Origin: Candidatus Hydrogenedentota bacterium
GTDB taxonomy: Bacteria; Hydrogenedentota; Hydrogenedentia; Hydrogenedentales; CAITNO01
DNA: 39,108 nucleotides
Assembly: GCA_018056705.1 (NCBI GenBank)
Contig: JAGPFE010000031.1
Coordinates: forward strand, 1-39,108
Direction of reading: 5' to 3'
Shown: piece by piece, positions 32,343-39,108 of the stretch
Layout: each line of letters begins with the position of its first letter
Position numbering within the stretch: the first letter of the stretch is position 1
Program-made: the position numbers and the translations under genes
Notes under the pieces: model-generated
What the model was told of the DNA's origin: nothing
Database searches by the model: none
Seen by the model: only the letters and a program-made list of their open reading frames with translations

Positions 32343-34052
32343 TCAGTCAAACAGGTTGGCATCAGTGACCGCGCCCGTGGAGGCGGAAGAGACCAATTTC
32401 GCGTACTTGGCCAGCACGCCCCGGGTATACCTTGGCTTGGGACGTTTCCAGGCGGCCCGGCGTTGTTTCAGTTCCTCGTCCGGCACCTCCAGCGTGATGG
32501 TGCGGGCCTCCGCGTCAATCGTGATCCAGTCACCATTTTTCACGAGGGCGATGGTGCCGCCTTCGTAGGCCTCCGGCGTAATGTGGCCCACCACGAAACC
32601 ATGGCTGCCACCGGAAAACCGACCGTCAGTGATAAGGGCCACGTCTTTACCAAGCCCACGTCCCATAACGGCCGAAGTGGGGGAGAGCATCTCCCGCATG
32701 CCAGGCCCACCCTTGGGGCCCTCGTAACGGATCACGATCACGTCGCCTTTACGCACCGTGCCGTCCAGGATTCGTTTCAGGGCGTCTTCCTCGGAATTGA
32801 ACACCCGCGCCCGACCCCGGAACCGGGTGCCTTCTTTTCCTGAAATCTTGGCGACCGCGCCCTCTTCGGCGAGGTTGCCGCGCAGAATGACGAGGTGTCC
32901 ATCCGGCTTGATGGGGTTGTTCAGCGGCCGGATGACCTGCTGGCCTTTCGGGTATGGCTTGACCCCGCGCAGGTTTTGCTCGAGGGTTTTACCGGTGACC
33001 GTCAGGCAGTCGCCGTGCAGGAGACCCGCCCTGAGCAGTTCTTTGAGCAGTGGCGTCAGGCCGCCAATTCGCGCGAGGTCCCAGGTAACAAACCGACCGC
33101 TGGGCTTGAGATCCGCCAGCACGGGCACTCGCCTGCCGATCCGCTCGAAATCTTCCAGGGTCAACTTGACTCCCGCGGCGAAGGCCATGGCCGGAAGATG
33201 CAACACGGCGTTGGTGGAACCGCCAAGGGCCATGACCACGGTAATGGCGTTTTCAAAGGCCTTGCGGGTCATGATGTCCCGAGGCCGAATGTTCTTTTCA
33301 ATCAGGGCCATCACTGCAGCCCCGGCCCTGCGGCAGTCTTCCCTTTTTTCATCGGACACGGCCGCCTGCGCGGAACTGTTGGGCAGGCTCATGCCAAGGG
33401 CCTCGATGGCGCAGGCCATGGTATTGGCGGTGTACATGCCGCCACAGGCTCCCGGACCGGGGATGGCACAGGATTCGATTGCTTTCAGTTCGTGGTCGGT
33501 AATATCTCCGCGGGCATGCTGTCCCACCGCTTCAAACACGGACACGATGTCCACATCCCGGTCCTTGTAACAACCGGGCAGGATGGTGCCGCCGTAGACG
33601 AACACGGAAGGACGGTTCAGCCGGGCCATGGCCATGACGCAACCGGGCATGTTCTTGTCACACCCGCCAATGGCCACAAGGCCATCGAAATGCCCACATC
33701 CCACTACCGTCTCCACGGAGTCGGCGATGACTTCCCGGGACACCAGGGAATACTTCATGCCCTCGGTTCCCATCGAAATGCCATCGGAAATCGTGATGGT
33801 GTTGAAAATAACTGCCTTGCCACCGGCCTGGTTCACGCCAGTTTCAGCTTCGCGGGCCAACTGGTCGATATGCATGTTACACGGGGTCACCATGCTCCAC
33901 GTGGAAGCGATACCGACCTGGTTTTTTTGGAAATCCTCATCGGTGAATCCTACCGCGCGTAACATGGCCCGGCTCGCCGCGCGTTCCGGCGGATCGGAAA
34001 TCACCCGGGAATAAGGACGGCTCTGAACCTGTCGAGATTTTTTCGTAGACAT
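32343..34052 (-). CDS. ilvD: Dihydroxy-acid dehydratase IlvD
   Basis: IlvD dehydrates 2,3-dihydroxy-isovalerate and 2,3-dihydroxy-3-methylvalerate in valine, leucine and isoleucine synthesis. The 569-aa protein has the expected length and the Fe-S cysteines in TPCNMHID (about residue 53), [10 protein letters not shown] (about 117-126) and [16 protein letters not shown] (about 185-200). The C-terminal half carries the [21 protein letters not shown] signature. I chose the ATG at 34052 (GGAG 7 nt upstream). The open frame to 34247 overlaps the neighbouring beta-helix gene and lacks support. No other branched-chain amino-acid gene is in the window. It follows the beta-helix gene by 73 nt. Confidence 0.96.
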   Translation of the reverse strand: MSTKKSRQVQSRPYSRVISDPPERAASRAMLRAVGFTDEDFQKNQVGIASTWSMVTPCNMHIDQLAREAETGVNQAGGKAVIFNTITISDGISMGTEGMKYSLVSREVIADSVETVVGCGHFDGLVAIGGCDKNMPGCVMAMARLNRPSVFVYGGTILPGCYKDRDVDIVSVFEAVGQHARGDITDHELKAIESCAIPGPGACGGMYTANTMACAIEALGMSLPNSSAQAAVSDEKREDCRRAGAAVMALIEKNIRPRDIMTRKAFENAITVVMALGGSTNAVLHLPAMAFAAGVKLTLEDFERIGRRVPVLADLKPSGRFVTWDLARIGGLTPLLKELLRAGLLHGDCLTVTGKTLEQNLRGVKPYPKGQQVIRPLNNPIKPDGHLVILRGNLAEEGAVAKISGKEGTRFRGRARVFNSEEDALKRILDGTVRKGDVIVIRYEGPKGGPGMREMLSPTSAVMGRGLGKDVALITDGRFSGGSHGFVVGHITPEAYEGGTIALVKNGDWITIDAEARTITLEVPDEELKQRRAAWKRPKPRYTRGVLAKYAKLVSSASTGAVTDANLFD

Positions 34053-34125
34053 ATCGGTTCTCCGCGTTCGAGGAATCACGCAAGAAAACCGTCCCAGCCG
34101 ATATTTTGTTCCCGGACCGATTTGA

Positions 34126-36282
34126 TCAGCGATCCCGTCCCCGTTGAGCCACCGGAGGCACAACCGGCCGCCACGGGGATTCATATGGACCGATGTCCTC
34201 GAAGGGAATCCGCTCAAAGCCGTAAATGCCCGGTCCCTTTGGATCATCGCTCATGGAAAAATCTCCAAGGGGGGCGCGTGGGAAGGGATCGCTCTGGGGC
34301 ACGTGCAAGGCCATTACCGCGTCCTTCACGACCTCTTGGTGGTCATTCCGATAGTCTTCCTCGCAGTTGATGAAGAACGTGCGGGTGATGTAATTCCGGT
34401 TTGGATGCTCGCGCAAGCCCCCGACTTCAGAGTATCGCGCCTCGTACAGGGTCATGTCATAGGTGTTCCGGGAAAACCACTCGTCCAGGTACGCCTGCCA
34501 GCGATCGGCTGACCACGGCGTAAAACTGACGCCGTAGCGGCACGCGTGAAACACGCAGTTCTCGATCCGGTTGTCCTTGCCCCCATGAATCTGAACACCA
34601 CCAAAATTACCCGCGGACGCTTTATGGAAAATGTTTCCGAAAATCCGAACCCCGCTGATGGCATCGTCCAGGCGGATACCTGCCGCTCCGCAATGCAACT
34701 GCTCGCCCCGGCCATCCCAGTTGCCCACGTGATGCCAGTAGTTCCACCGGAGCACCACGCCACGAATCAGGGGATCCCCCCACATGTCCGTGCCGCCCTG
34801 GTCGTCAGATTCCAGCACGACGTCGTGCACCTCGTTGTACTCGATGAGGTGCTCCCGTCCGCCGACCCGGAACGCGCTGCTGGGAATATGGTGACAGAGA
34901 TTATGGGCAAGGCGAATCCCCACGCCACTAACCAGCACGGCCGGGGTATAGGTGTGATCAATACGGGACAGGTGGTGTATGTCGCAGTTTTCCACGATAT
35001 GACCACTGGACGCCAAGGTCGCCGTGTCTCCGCCACTGATGCTGATGCCGGTACGCCCGAGGTTGAAGATGTCACAGGAGTGAATGACGTGCTGTTCACC
35101 TCCATTAATGGTGACACCCACGCCGCCGGCATTCCGGACGGAACATCCCAGGATCCGGACATCCTTGCCTCCGCTGACCAGCAACACGTCCCCGGAAGCA
35201 TACGCGAAATCGAGGTTTTCAAGGCGGGCGTGCGACACATTGTCAAGAGTCATCAACGCGGCAGGGGTAACGGACAGCACCCATTCCGCGCCTTCCGCGG
35301 GAGCGGGCGGGTACACGTACAGTTTCATGGCTTCCCGGTCGATCCAGTATTCCCCGGGCTGATCCAGTTCACAAAGCATGTTGAATGCCACGAACTTTCC
35401 GTCCGCCCGGTATCCATACGTGTGCCAGGGAGGCGCAAGATCGATCCAGCCCGTCTCCGCGTCGATCGCGGCAATTTTTTCGTAGGAATCCGCCCACTCC
35501 CAGAACCAGTAACCGTAGAGCCAGCCCTCAGGCTCCTGCTTCCAAGCGGCCAGCCGGTCGGTGGTCACCCGGATCCGGCCTTGTTTCGAGCCCTTGCGCC
35601 CATGACTGTCCACGGGCAACTCGTCCGTGACCTCCGCGACCCGCAGCATGGTCTGTCCGGGGTCGGGATACTGGGCCATCCGCAGGGGTTCGCCATTCAT
35701 GAACAGTTCGGTTACGGGATGGGTGATGAAACCGGCCCCGGAGGCGAAACCGCCCAGGCGTAAAGGAGACAACCCGTCCAGGCCGCTCTGTTTCAGGTCG
35801 GCCACCCATATTTTTCCCCGGGCCGCCGCGGGCAGACGATCGGGGCATTCGGACGCTTCCAGGGGACGCACTCCCCGCAGAACCACGCCCCCACTGAAGG
35901 TAACGCGTTCCCCCTTCGCCGGGGCAATCACGAGGGGCGCTCCCGGTTGACCGCTCATTGTTTCATCCATGGTCACGGTCCCGGTCAGTGGCACCACGCC
36001 GGGCGCCAATTCGATCCGGATTCCGCCCCTAGACCAGCGACCTGACTGCCGAATATTCCGAACTTCGGCAAGGGCATCCTGAAGGTGTTCGTAGACCGGC
36101 TGACTGCTGTCACCATCGGGAACGCTACCCACCCGCAGGACCAGCCCGGGGGCAGGATCAGGCTCGAGAATGGCGCGACCGTGATCATCCGCCGGCCACT
36201 GGGCGTATTCCGGCGCGGGAGGACTGGCCACAGCAAAAAAGCCACACATCATTGGCACACACAGCAACCGCACAAATCTCAT
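34126..36282 (-). CDS. Secreted right-handed parallel beta-helix protein
   Basis: This 718-aa protein has a signal peptide (about 1-19), a short N-terminal segment, and a region with [34 protein letters not shown] that matches the entry to pectate-lyase-like beta helices. A central insertion (about 150-350) is beta-rich. From about 355 to 610 come parallel-helix coils with repeating asparagine or glycine turns ([51 protein letters not shown]). Such proteins are polysaccharide lyases, hydrolases or binding proteins, and the substrate cannot be read. The ATG has AAGGAGG about 6 nt upstream. It follows the Nudix gene by 15 nt and is probably co-transcribed. Confidence 0.75.
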   Translation of the reverse strand: MRFVRLLCVPMMCGFFAVASPPAPEYAQWPADDHGRAILEPDPAPGLVLRVGSVPDGDSSQPVYEHLQDALAEVRNIRQSGRWSRGGIRIELAPGVVPLTGTVTMDETMSGQPGAPLVIAPAKGERVTFSGGVVLRGVRPLEASECPDRLPAAARGKIWVADLKQSGLDGLSPLRLGGFASGAGFITHPVTELFMNGEPLRMAQYPDPGQTMLRVAEVTDELPVDSHGRKGSKQGRIRVTTDRLAAWKQEPEGWLYGYWFWEWADSYEKIAAIDAETGWIDLAPPWHTYGYRADGKFVAFNMLCELDQPGEYWIDREAMKLYVYPPAPAEGAEWVLSVTPAALMTLDNVSHARLENLDFAYASGDVLLVSGGKDVRILGCSVRNAGGVGVTINGGEQHVIHSCDIFNLGRTGISISGGDTATLASSGHIVENCDIHHLSRIDHTYTPAVLVSGVGIRLAHNLCHHIPSSAFRVGGREHLIEYNEVHDVVLESDDQGGTDMWGDPLIRGVVLRWNYWHHVGNWDGRGEQLHCGAAGIRLDDAISGVRIFGNIFHKASAGNFGGVQIHGGKDNRIENCVFHACRYGVSFTPWSADRWQAYLDEWFSRNTYDMTLYEARYSEVGGLREHPNRNYITRTFFINCEEDYRNDHQEVVKDAVMALHVPQSDPFPRAPLGDFSMSDDPKGPGIYGFERIPFEDIGPYESPWRPVVPPVAQRGRDR

Positions 36283-36297
36283 GACACGCCTCCTTTC

Positions 36298-36837
36298 TCA
36301 AGGAACCTTGTTTTCCCGTAACAGGCGAAGAAAACGTTCCAGCAGCACGATCGTTTTGGCGTCCTGCAGCGCCTGGGACCGCAGTTGTTCTTCGACCATT
36401 TCCACAGGCCACTCGATACGTTCAATCCGTTCCTCCGGTTCTGGTCTTGGCGGAACGGGCGTGAGACCAGATGCCACAAAGAGGTGAATCTTTTCCGAAC
36501 AGAAGCCGACGGTACCATAAATGATCCCGGCGGAAGTCATGCGCGCTGCCCGAAATCCGACTTCTTCTTCCAGTTCCAGTAAACCGCGGACGCTCGGGTC
36601 ATCGTTGGGCCCTTCCAGTTTGCCGGCGGGCGCCTCGATGATATCGTGGCCAAGGGCGATGCGGAATTGCCGAACGAGTATGACGACGTGCCCCGTCCAC
36701 GGCAGCACACACACTCCCCCCGGGTGTTCGACCACCTCACGGTAAGCGGTCTGGCCTTCATCCAGGCGAACGGTTCCGGTCCGGACGGAAAAAATCCGTC
36801 CCTGAAATACGCGGTCACTGGTAAGCCAGGTTTCCAT
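36298..36837 (-). CDS. Nudix hydrolase, ADP-ribose pyrophosphatase-like
   Basis: This 179-aa protein has the ADP-ribose pyrophosphatase layout: an N-terminal strand pair (VFQGRIFSVRTGTVRLDEG), YREVVEHPGGVCVLPW, QFRIALGHDIIEAPAGKLEG, then the Nudix box (about 87-110). The box reads A-G-K-L-E-G-P-N-D-D-P-S-V-R-G-L-L-E-L-E-E-E-V-G-F: the catalytic E-x-x-E-E core is intact, but the Arg of REUxEE is Leu and the loop is one residue longer. GTVGFCSEKIHLFVA follows, as usual. I chose the ATG at 36837, where homology begins; the extension to 36960 is not family-like. It is first of a leftward group with the beta-helix gene. Confidence 0.82.
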   Translation of the reverse strand: METWLTSDRVFQGRIFSVRTGTVRLDEGQTAYREVVEHPGGVCVLPWTGHVVILVRQFRIALGHDIIEAPAGKLEGPNDDPSVRGLLELEEEVGFRAARMTSAGIIYGTVGFCSEKIHLFVASGLTPVPPRPEPEERIERIEWPVEMVEEQLRSQALQDAKTIVLLERFLRLLRENKVP

Positions 36838-36874
36838 GGAATTTCCCACTTCAGACGATAGCGTACACTTCACG

Positions 36875-36886
36875 CATGGTACCATG
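36875..36886. promoter_or_regulatory. Perfect palindrome between the Nudix and dsbD genes
   Basis: CATGGTACCATG is a perfect 12-bp palindrome in the 149-bp divergent region. GTACCATG recurs at 36930-36937. The first copy is 38 nt upstream of the Nudix start and the second overlaps the spacer of the predicted dsbD promoter, so a shared operator is possible. No regulator is known. Confidence 0.25.
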
Positions 36887-36922
36887 TACGCGCTGATTAT
36901 ACCGTGTAGAACTCGTCTCACC

Positions 36923-36951
36923 CTGACCCGTACCATGGGAAGGAATACAAT
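36923..36951 (+). promoter_or_regulatory. Promoter of dsbD
   Basis: CTGACC (36923-36928) and TACAAT (36946-36951) are separated by 17 bp. They match four of six (-35) and five of six (-10) consensus bases. The predicted start is near 36958, leaving a leader of about 30 nt that carries AAAGG. Confidence 0.5.
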
Positions 36952-36986
36952 CCTGGACATGTTCCGATCAGATAAAGGTTAGGCCT

Positions 36987-38774
36987 ATGGGTCCACGACG
37001 AGCGTTGATCACTGTCCCATACCTGGTAGTCACGGCAACGTTGCTACTGGCGTCCCCTGGATTCGCCCAGTTTGGACGGGCTATTCAGCCGGAGTGGAAC
37101 GCCACGTTCGAAAGGGACACGTTACATCCCGGAGCAACCTTGCGGGGTTGGCTGTCTTTTTCCTTTCCCGAACCGTGGCATGTCAACGCAAGGCATCCTA
37201 AGGAAGATACCCTGATTCCCACGATTCTGGAAATTCCCTCGGACCCGGGTCCGGTCAGGATTTCCGGGGTTGTGTATCCGCAACCCAAGTCTTTCCGATT
37301 CGAATTTTCGGACGAAGAGGTCCTGGTTTACGGTCCCCGGTTTGTTATCGGAATAATCGTCGAAACGGATCACAATATCAGTCCCGGATCCTACACGATT
37401 CCCCTGAACCTGCGATACCAGGCGTGCAACAATACCACGTGCATGCCCCCCCGGACCCTGGAAATCCCGCTGGCCGTAACCGTCACGGGAGACGAAGACC
37501 AGGAATCCGCGGTTAAAACACCACCGGAAGAACTGGATTGGTCTGCCGCGGAGTACCTGGAAACCACGCGCACCCCTTCCAGTGAAACCACTGAAACAGA
37601 GACGGGGCCACGCCCTGCACCCGCCCCGCCTGACAAGGCCGCCACCCCAGAGGCCCGTACCGCGCCACCGGGAAACTGGCGGGAACTCGCCGAGCGCTTC
37701 ACGATAACCGGACGGCTGGACGGGTTCGTGGGGACCACGGCCTTCCTGGATTTCGTGGACGCGGCGGAACGGGGCGAGGATAGTTCAGGACAAGGTTTTG
37801 GTCAGCGGCGGTTCTGGATCGTGCTGCTCCTTATCCTTGGCGGGGGACTGCTGCTCAACCTGACCCCTTGCGTGCTGCCGATGATCCCCATCAACCTGGC
37901 CATCATCGGGGCGGGAGCAAGGGCCGGTTCGAAAGGCCGGGGGTTTGTTCTCGGCCTGGCCTACGGCGCGGGCATCTCGATCGTGTACGGGCTGCTGGGC
38001 CTTGCCGTGGTGCTGGGGATCTCCACCGCGTTCGGCACCATTAACGCCACCGTGTGGTTCAACGTTCTGATCGCGCTACTTTTTGTGGTGCTGGCTCTTG
38101 CCATGTTCGATCTCGTCCAGATCGATTTTTCCCGGTACCAGTCCCGGTTCAATCTTTCCGGGCGCGCCGGCAGCACGGCCGCCGCATTGGGCATGGGTGC
38201 GGTATCGGCCCTGCTGGCGGGGGCCTGCGTCGCGCCGGTGGTCATTTACACGGTGGTGTACGCCCAGGACCTGTACAGCCAGGGTAACCGTGGCGCCCTG
38301 CTGCTGCCGTTCCTGCTGGGCGTGGGCATGGCCCTGCCATGGCCCTTCCTCGGCATGGGCCTGAGCCTGCTGCCCAGGCCCGGAAAATGGATGACCCGGG
38401 TCAAACAGGGTTTCGGCGTCTTCATCCTGCTGTTCGCGTTATATTACGCCCACCTGGGCTGGACCCTGTGGCACGGCCAGAAAGAACCGGCGGCGGCCGC
38501 GGAGGGGTGGACCCCTTCACTGGAAGCGGGCCTGAGACAGGCGCTGGAAACGAACCAGCCGGTCATCATCGATTTCTGGGCGACGTGGTGCAAGAACTGC
38601 GCGGTTATGGACCGGCAGACCCTGAAAGATCCCCGGGTTGTGGAACGCCTGTCCGGTTATTCACGCGTGAAATACCAGGCGGAAGACCTGGAAGCGCCTG
38701 AAACCCGCGAGGTCACGCGCTATTTTGAGGTCAAGGGACTACCGACCTTTATCATCCTGAAGCCGAAACCTTGA
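36987..38774 (+). CDS. dsbD: Thiol:disulfide interchange protein DsbD
   Basis: DsbD moves electrons from cytoplasmic thioredoxin across the inner membrane to periplasmic thiol proteins. The 595-aa protein has a signal peptide (1-27), an N-terminal periplasmic domain with CX4C (Cys147, 152), a Pro/Thr-rich linker (about 170-230), and a membrane domain of about eight helices with the redox cysteines in LTPCVLPMIP and AGACVAPVV. A C-terminal thioredoxin-like domain has WCKNC (Cys535, 538) and the cis-Pro of GLPTF. All three redox centres are intact. It has a probable promoter of its own. The next gene starts 39 nt after its stop. Confidence 0.93.
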   Translation: MGPRRALITVPYLVVTATLLLASPGFAQFGRAIQPEWNATFERDTLHPGATLRGWLSFSFPEPWHVNARHPKEDTLIPTILEIPSDPGPVRISGVVYPQPKSFRFEFSDEEVLVYGPRFVIGIIVETDHNISPGSYTIPLNLRYQACNNTTCMPPRTLEIPLAVTVTGDEDQESAVKTPPEELDWSAAEYLETTRTPSSETTETETGPRPAPAPPDKAATPEARTAPPGNWRELAERFTITGRLDGFVGTTAFLDFVDAAERGEDSSGQGFGQRRFWIVLLLILGGGLLLNLTPCVLPMIPINLAIIGAGARAGSKGRGFVLGLAYGAGISIVYGLLGLAVVLGISTAFGTINATVWFNVLIALLFVVLALAMFDLVQIDFSRYQSRFNLSGRAGSTAAALGMGAVSALLAGACVAPVVIYTVVYAQDLYSQGNRGALLLPFLLGVGMALPWPFLGMGLSLLPRPGKWMTRVKQGFGVFILLFALYYAHLGWTLWHGQKEPAAAAEGWTPSLEAGLRQALETNQPVIIDFWATWCKNCAVMDRQTLKDPRVVERLSGYSRVKYQAEDLEAPETREVTRYFEVKGLPTFIILKPKP

Positions 38775-38812
38775 CGGGGTAACCTGTCCATTACCGGAAA
38801 GGGAGAAAAAGG

Positions 38813-39108
38813 GTGGACGGCCTGCGTGTCGTGCTGGATCATCTGCTGACGGTCGCGGGTTTTGTATTGGCGCTCACGCTGGTGCTTCGGGTGCTTGGGG
38901 AGCGTCGTCAGCCCGGGGGAACGATGGCATGGTTGCTGGCCATCGTGCTGATTCCATACGTCGGGGTTCCCCTGTACCTGTCGCTGGGGGGACGCAAGCT
39001 TGCCCGCCAGGCCAGCCGGAAAACACCGCTGTACGCCACAAATCGGGGCGAACTGCATCTTGTGGAAGAAACCTTTTTCCAGGGAGGGCGCCGGCTGGTC
39101 CAGGCGGG
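38813..39108 (+). CDS. cls: Cardiolipin synthase, N-terminal part (cut by window end)
   Basis: The visible 98 residues start at GTG 38813, with GGGAG 7 nt upstream. They contain a hydrophobic helix (HLLTVAGFVLALTLVLRVL), then the PGGTMAWLLAIVLIPYVGVPLYLSLGGRKL segment, the N-terminal PLDc_N region of bacterial cardiolipin synthases, with R-x-P-G-x-x-x-A-W motif. The remainder, including the two HKD phospholipase D motifs, lies outside the window. Cls joins two phosphatidylglycerols to cardiolipin in the inner membrane. The name cannot be confirmed without the catalytic domains; other PLD-family synthases remain possible. Confidence 0.8.
   Translation, partial: MDGLRVVLDHLLTVAGFVLALTLVLRVLGERRQPGGTMAWLLAIVLIPYVGVPLYLSLGGRKLARQASRKTPLYATNRGELHLVEETFFQGGRRLVQA

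Noticed and set aside
32895..33962. 355-codon open frame on the plus strand
   Set aside because: It is antisense to ilvD, which has all family motifs.
34053..34247. 65-residue N-terminal extension of ilvD
   Set aside because: It overlaps the beta-helix gene; the internal ATG at 34052 has a good ribosome-binding site and gives the family length.
34546..35763. 405-codon open frame on the plus strand
   Set aside because: It is antisense to the beta-helix gene, which has a signal peptide and repeat coils.
36838..36960. 41-residue extension of the Nudix protein
   Set aside because: It lies in the intergenic region with promoter elements; similarity begins at the ATG at 36837.

Overview
The window is GC-rich, tightly packed bacterial chromosome with about 28 genes, no tRNA or rRNA, and no recognisable transposase, phage gene or CRISPR array. 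LptD, several lipoproteins and a DsbD-type thiol reductase point to a diderm (Gram-negative) cell. Classical menaquinone genes (menF, menD) and the [FeFe]-hydrogenase maturases HydG and HydF point to anaerobic or fermentative metabolism. The FloA, NfeD and protease-NfeD block, the large secreted proline-rich proteins and secreted carbohydrate-type enzymes would fit a PVC-related or similar lineage (Kiritimatiellota, Lentisphaerota, Hydrogenedentota type). This placement is inference only.

Layout. (1) 112-8397, minus strand: a TPR membrane protein, two small lipoproteins, a secreted alpha/beta hydrolase, then the division and cell-wall cluster murC-ftsQ-ftsZ. (2) 8398-8897: a 500-bp AT-rich intergenic region. 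It holds a perfect NrdR-type 16-bp palindrome beside the murC promoter, four more degenerate copies spaced about 31 or 41-42 bp apart, a rightward promoter with the last copy in its spacer, and a predicted structured RNA of about 150 nt ending in a terminator-like hairpin. (3) 8898-12241, plus strand: a very large penicillin-acylase-family protein whose expected catalytic Ser is Ala and whose C-terminal repeat tail appears interrupted by a frameshift. (4) 12277-16633, minus strand: ClpP-like protease-NfeD, a small unknown protein, NfeD, flotillin-like FloA and a proline-rich membrane protein, probably one operon. (5) 16794-27803, plus strand: a lipoprotein with its own promoter and terminator, then a tight run of pfkB kinase, secreted Pro-rich protein, lptD, zinc-ribbon/PH membrane protein, menF, menD and a secreted two-domain esterase. 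(6) 27938-32321, plus strand: hydG, TM1266-type regulator, aspA, hydF, behind a promoter covered by overlapping palindromes. (7) 32343-36837, minus strand: Nudix hydrolase, secreted beta-helix protein, ilvD. (8) 36987-39108, plus strand: dsbD and the start of a cardiolipin synthase cut by the window edge.

The least expected signal is region 2. Operators of the type used by the ribonucleotide-reductase repressor NrdR sit where no ribonucleotide reductase gene is present. They flank murC-ftsQ-ftsZ on one side and a candidate small RNA on the other. If real, this would tie dNTP sensing to cell-wall synthesis and division and to an undescribed RNA. Secondary points are two enzymes with a catalytic Ser replaced by Ala, a likely frameshift in the acylase gene, and aspartase embedded in the hydrogenase-maturation operon.
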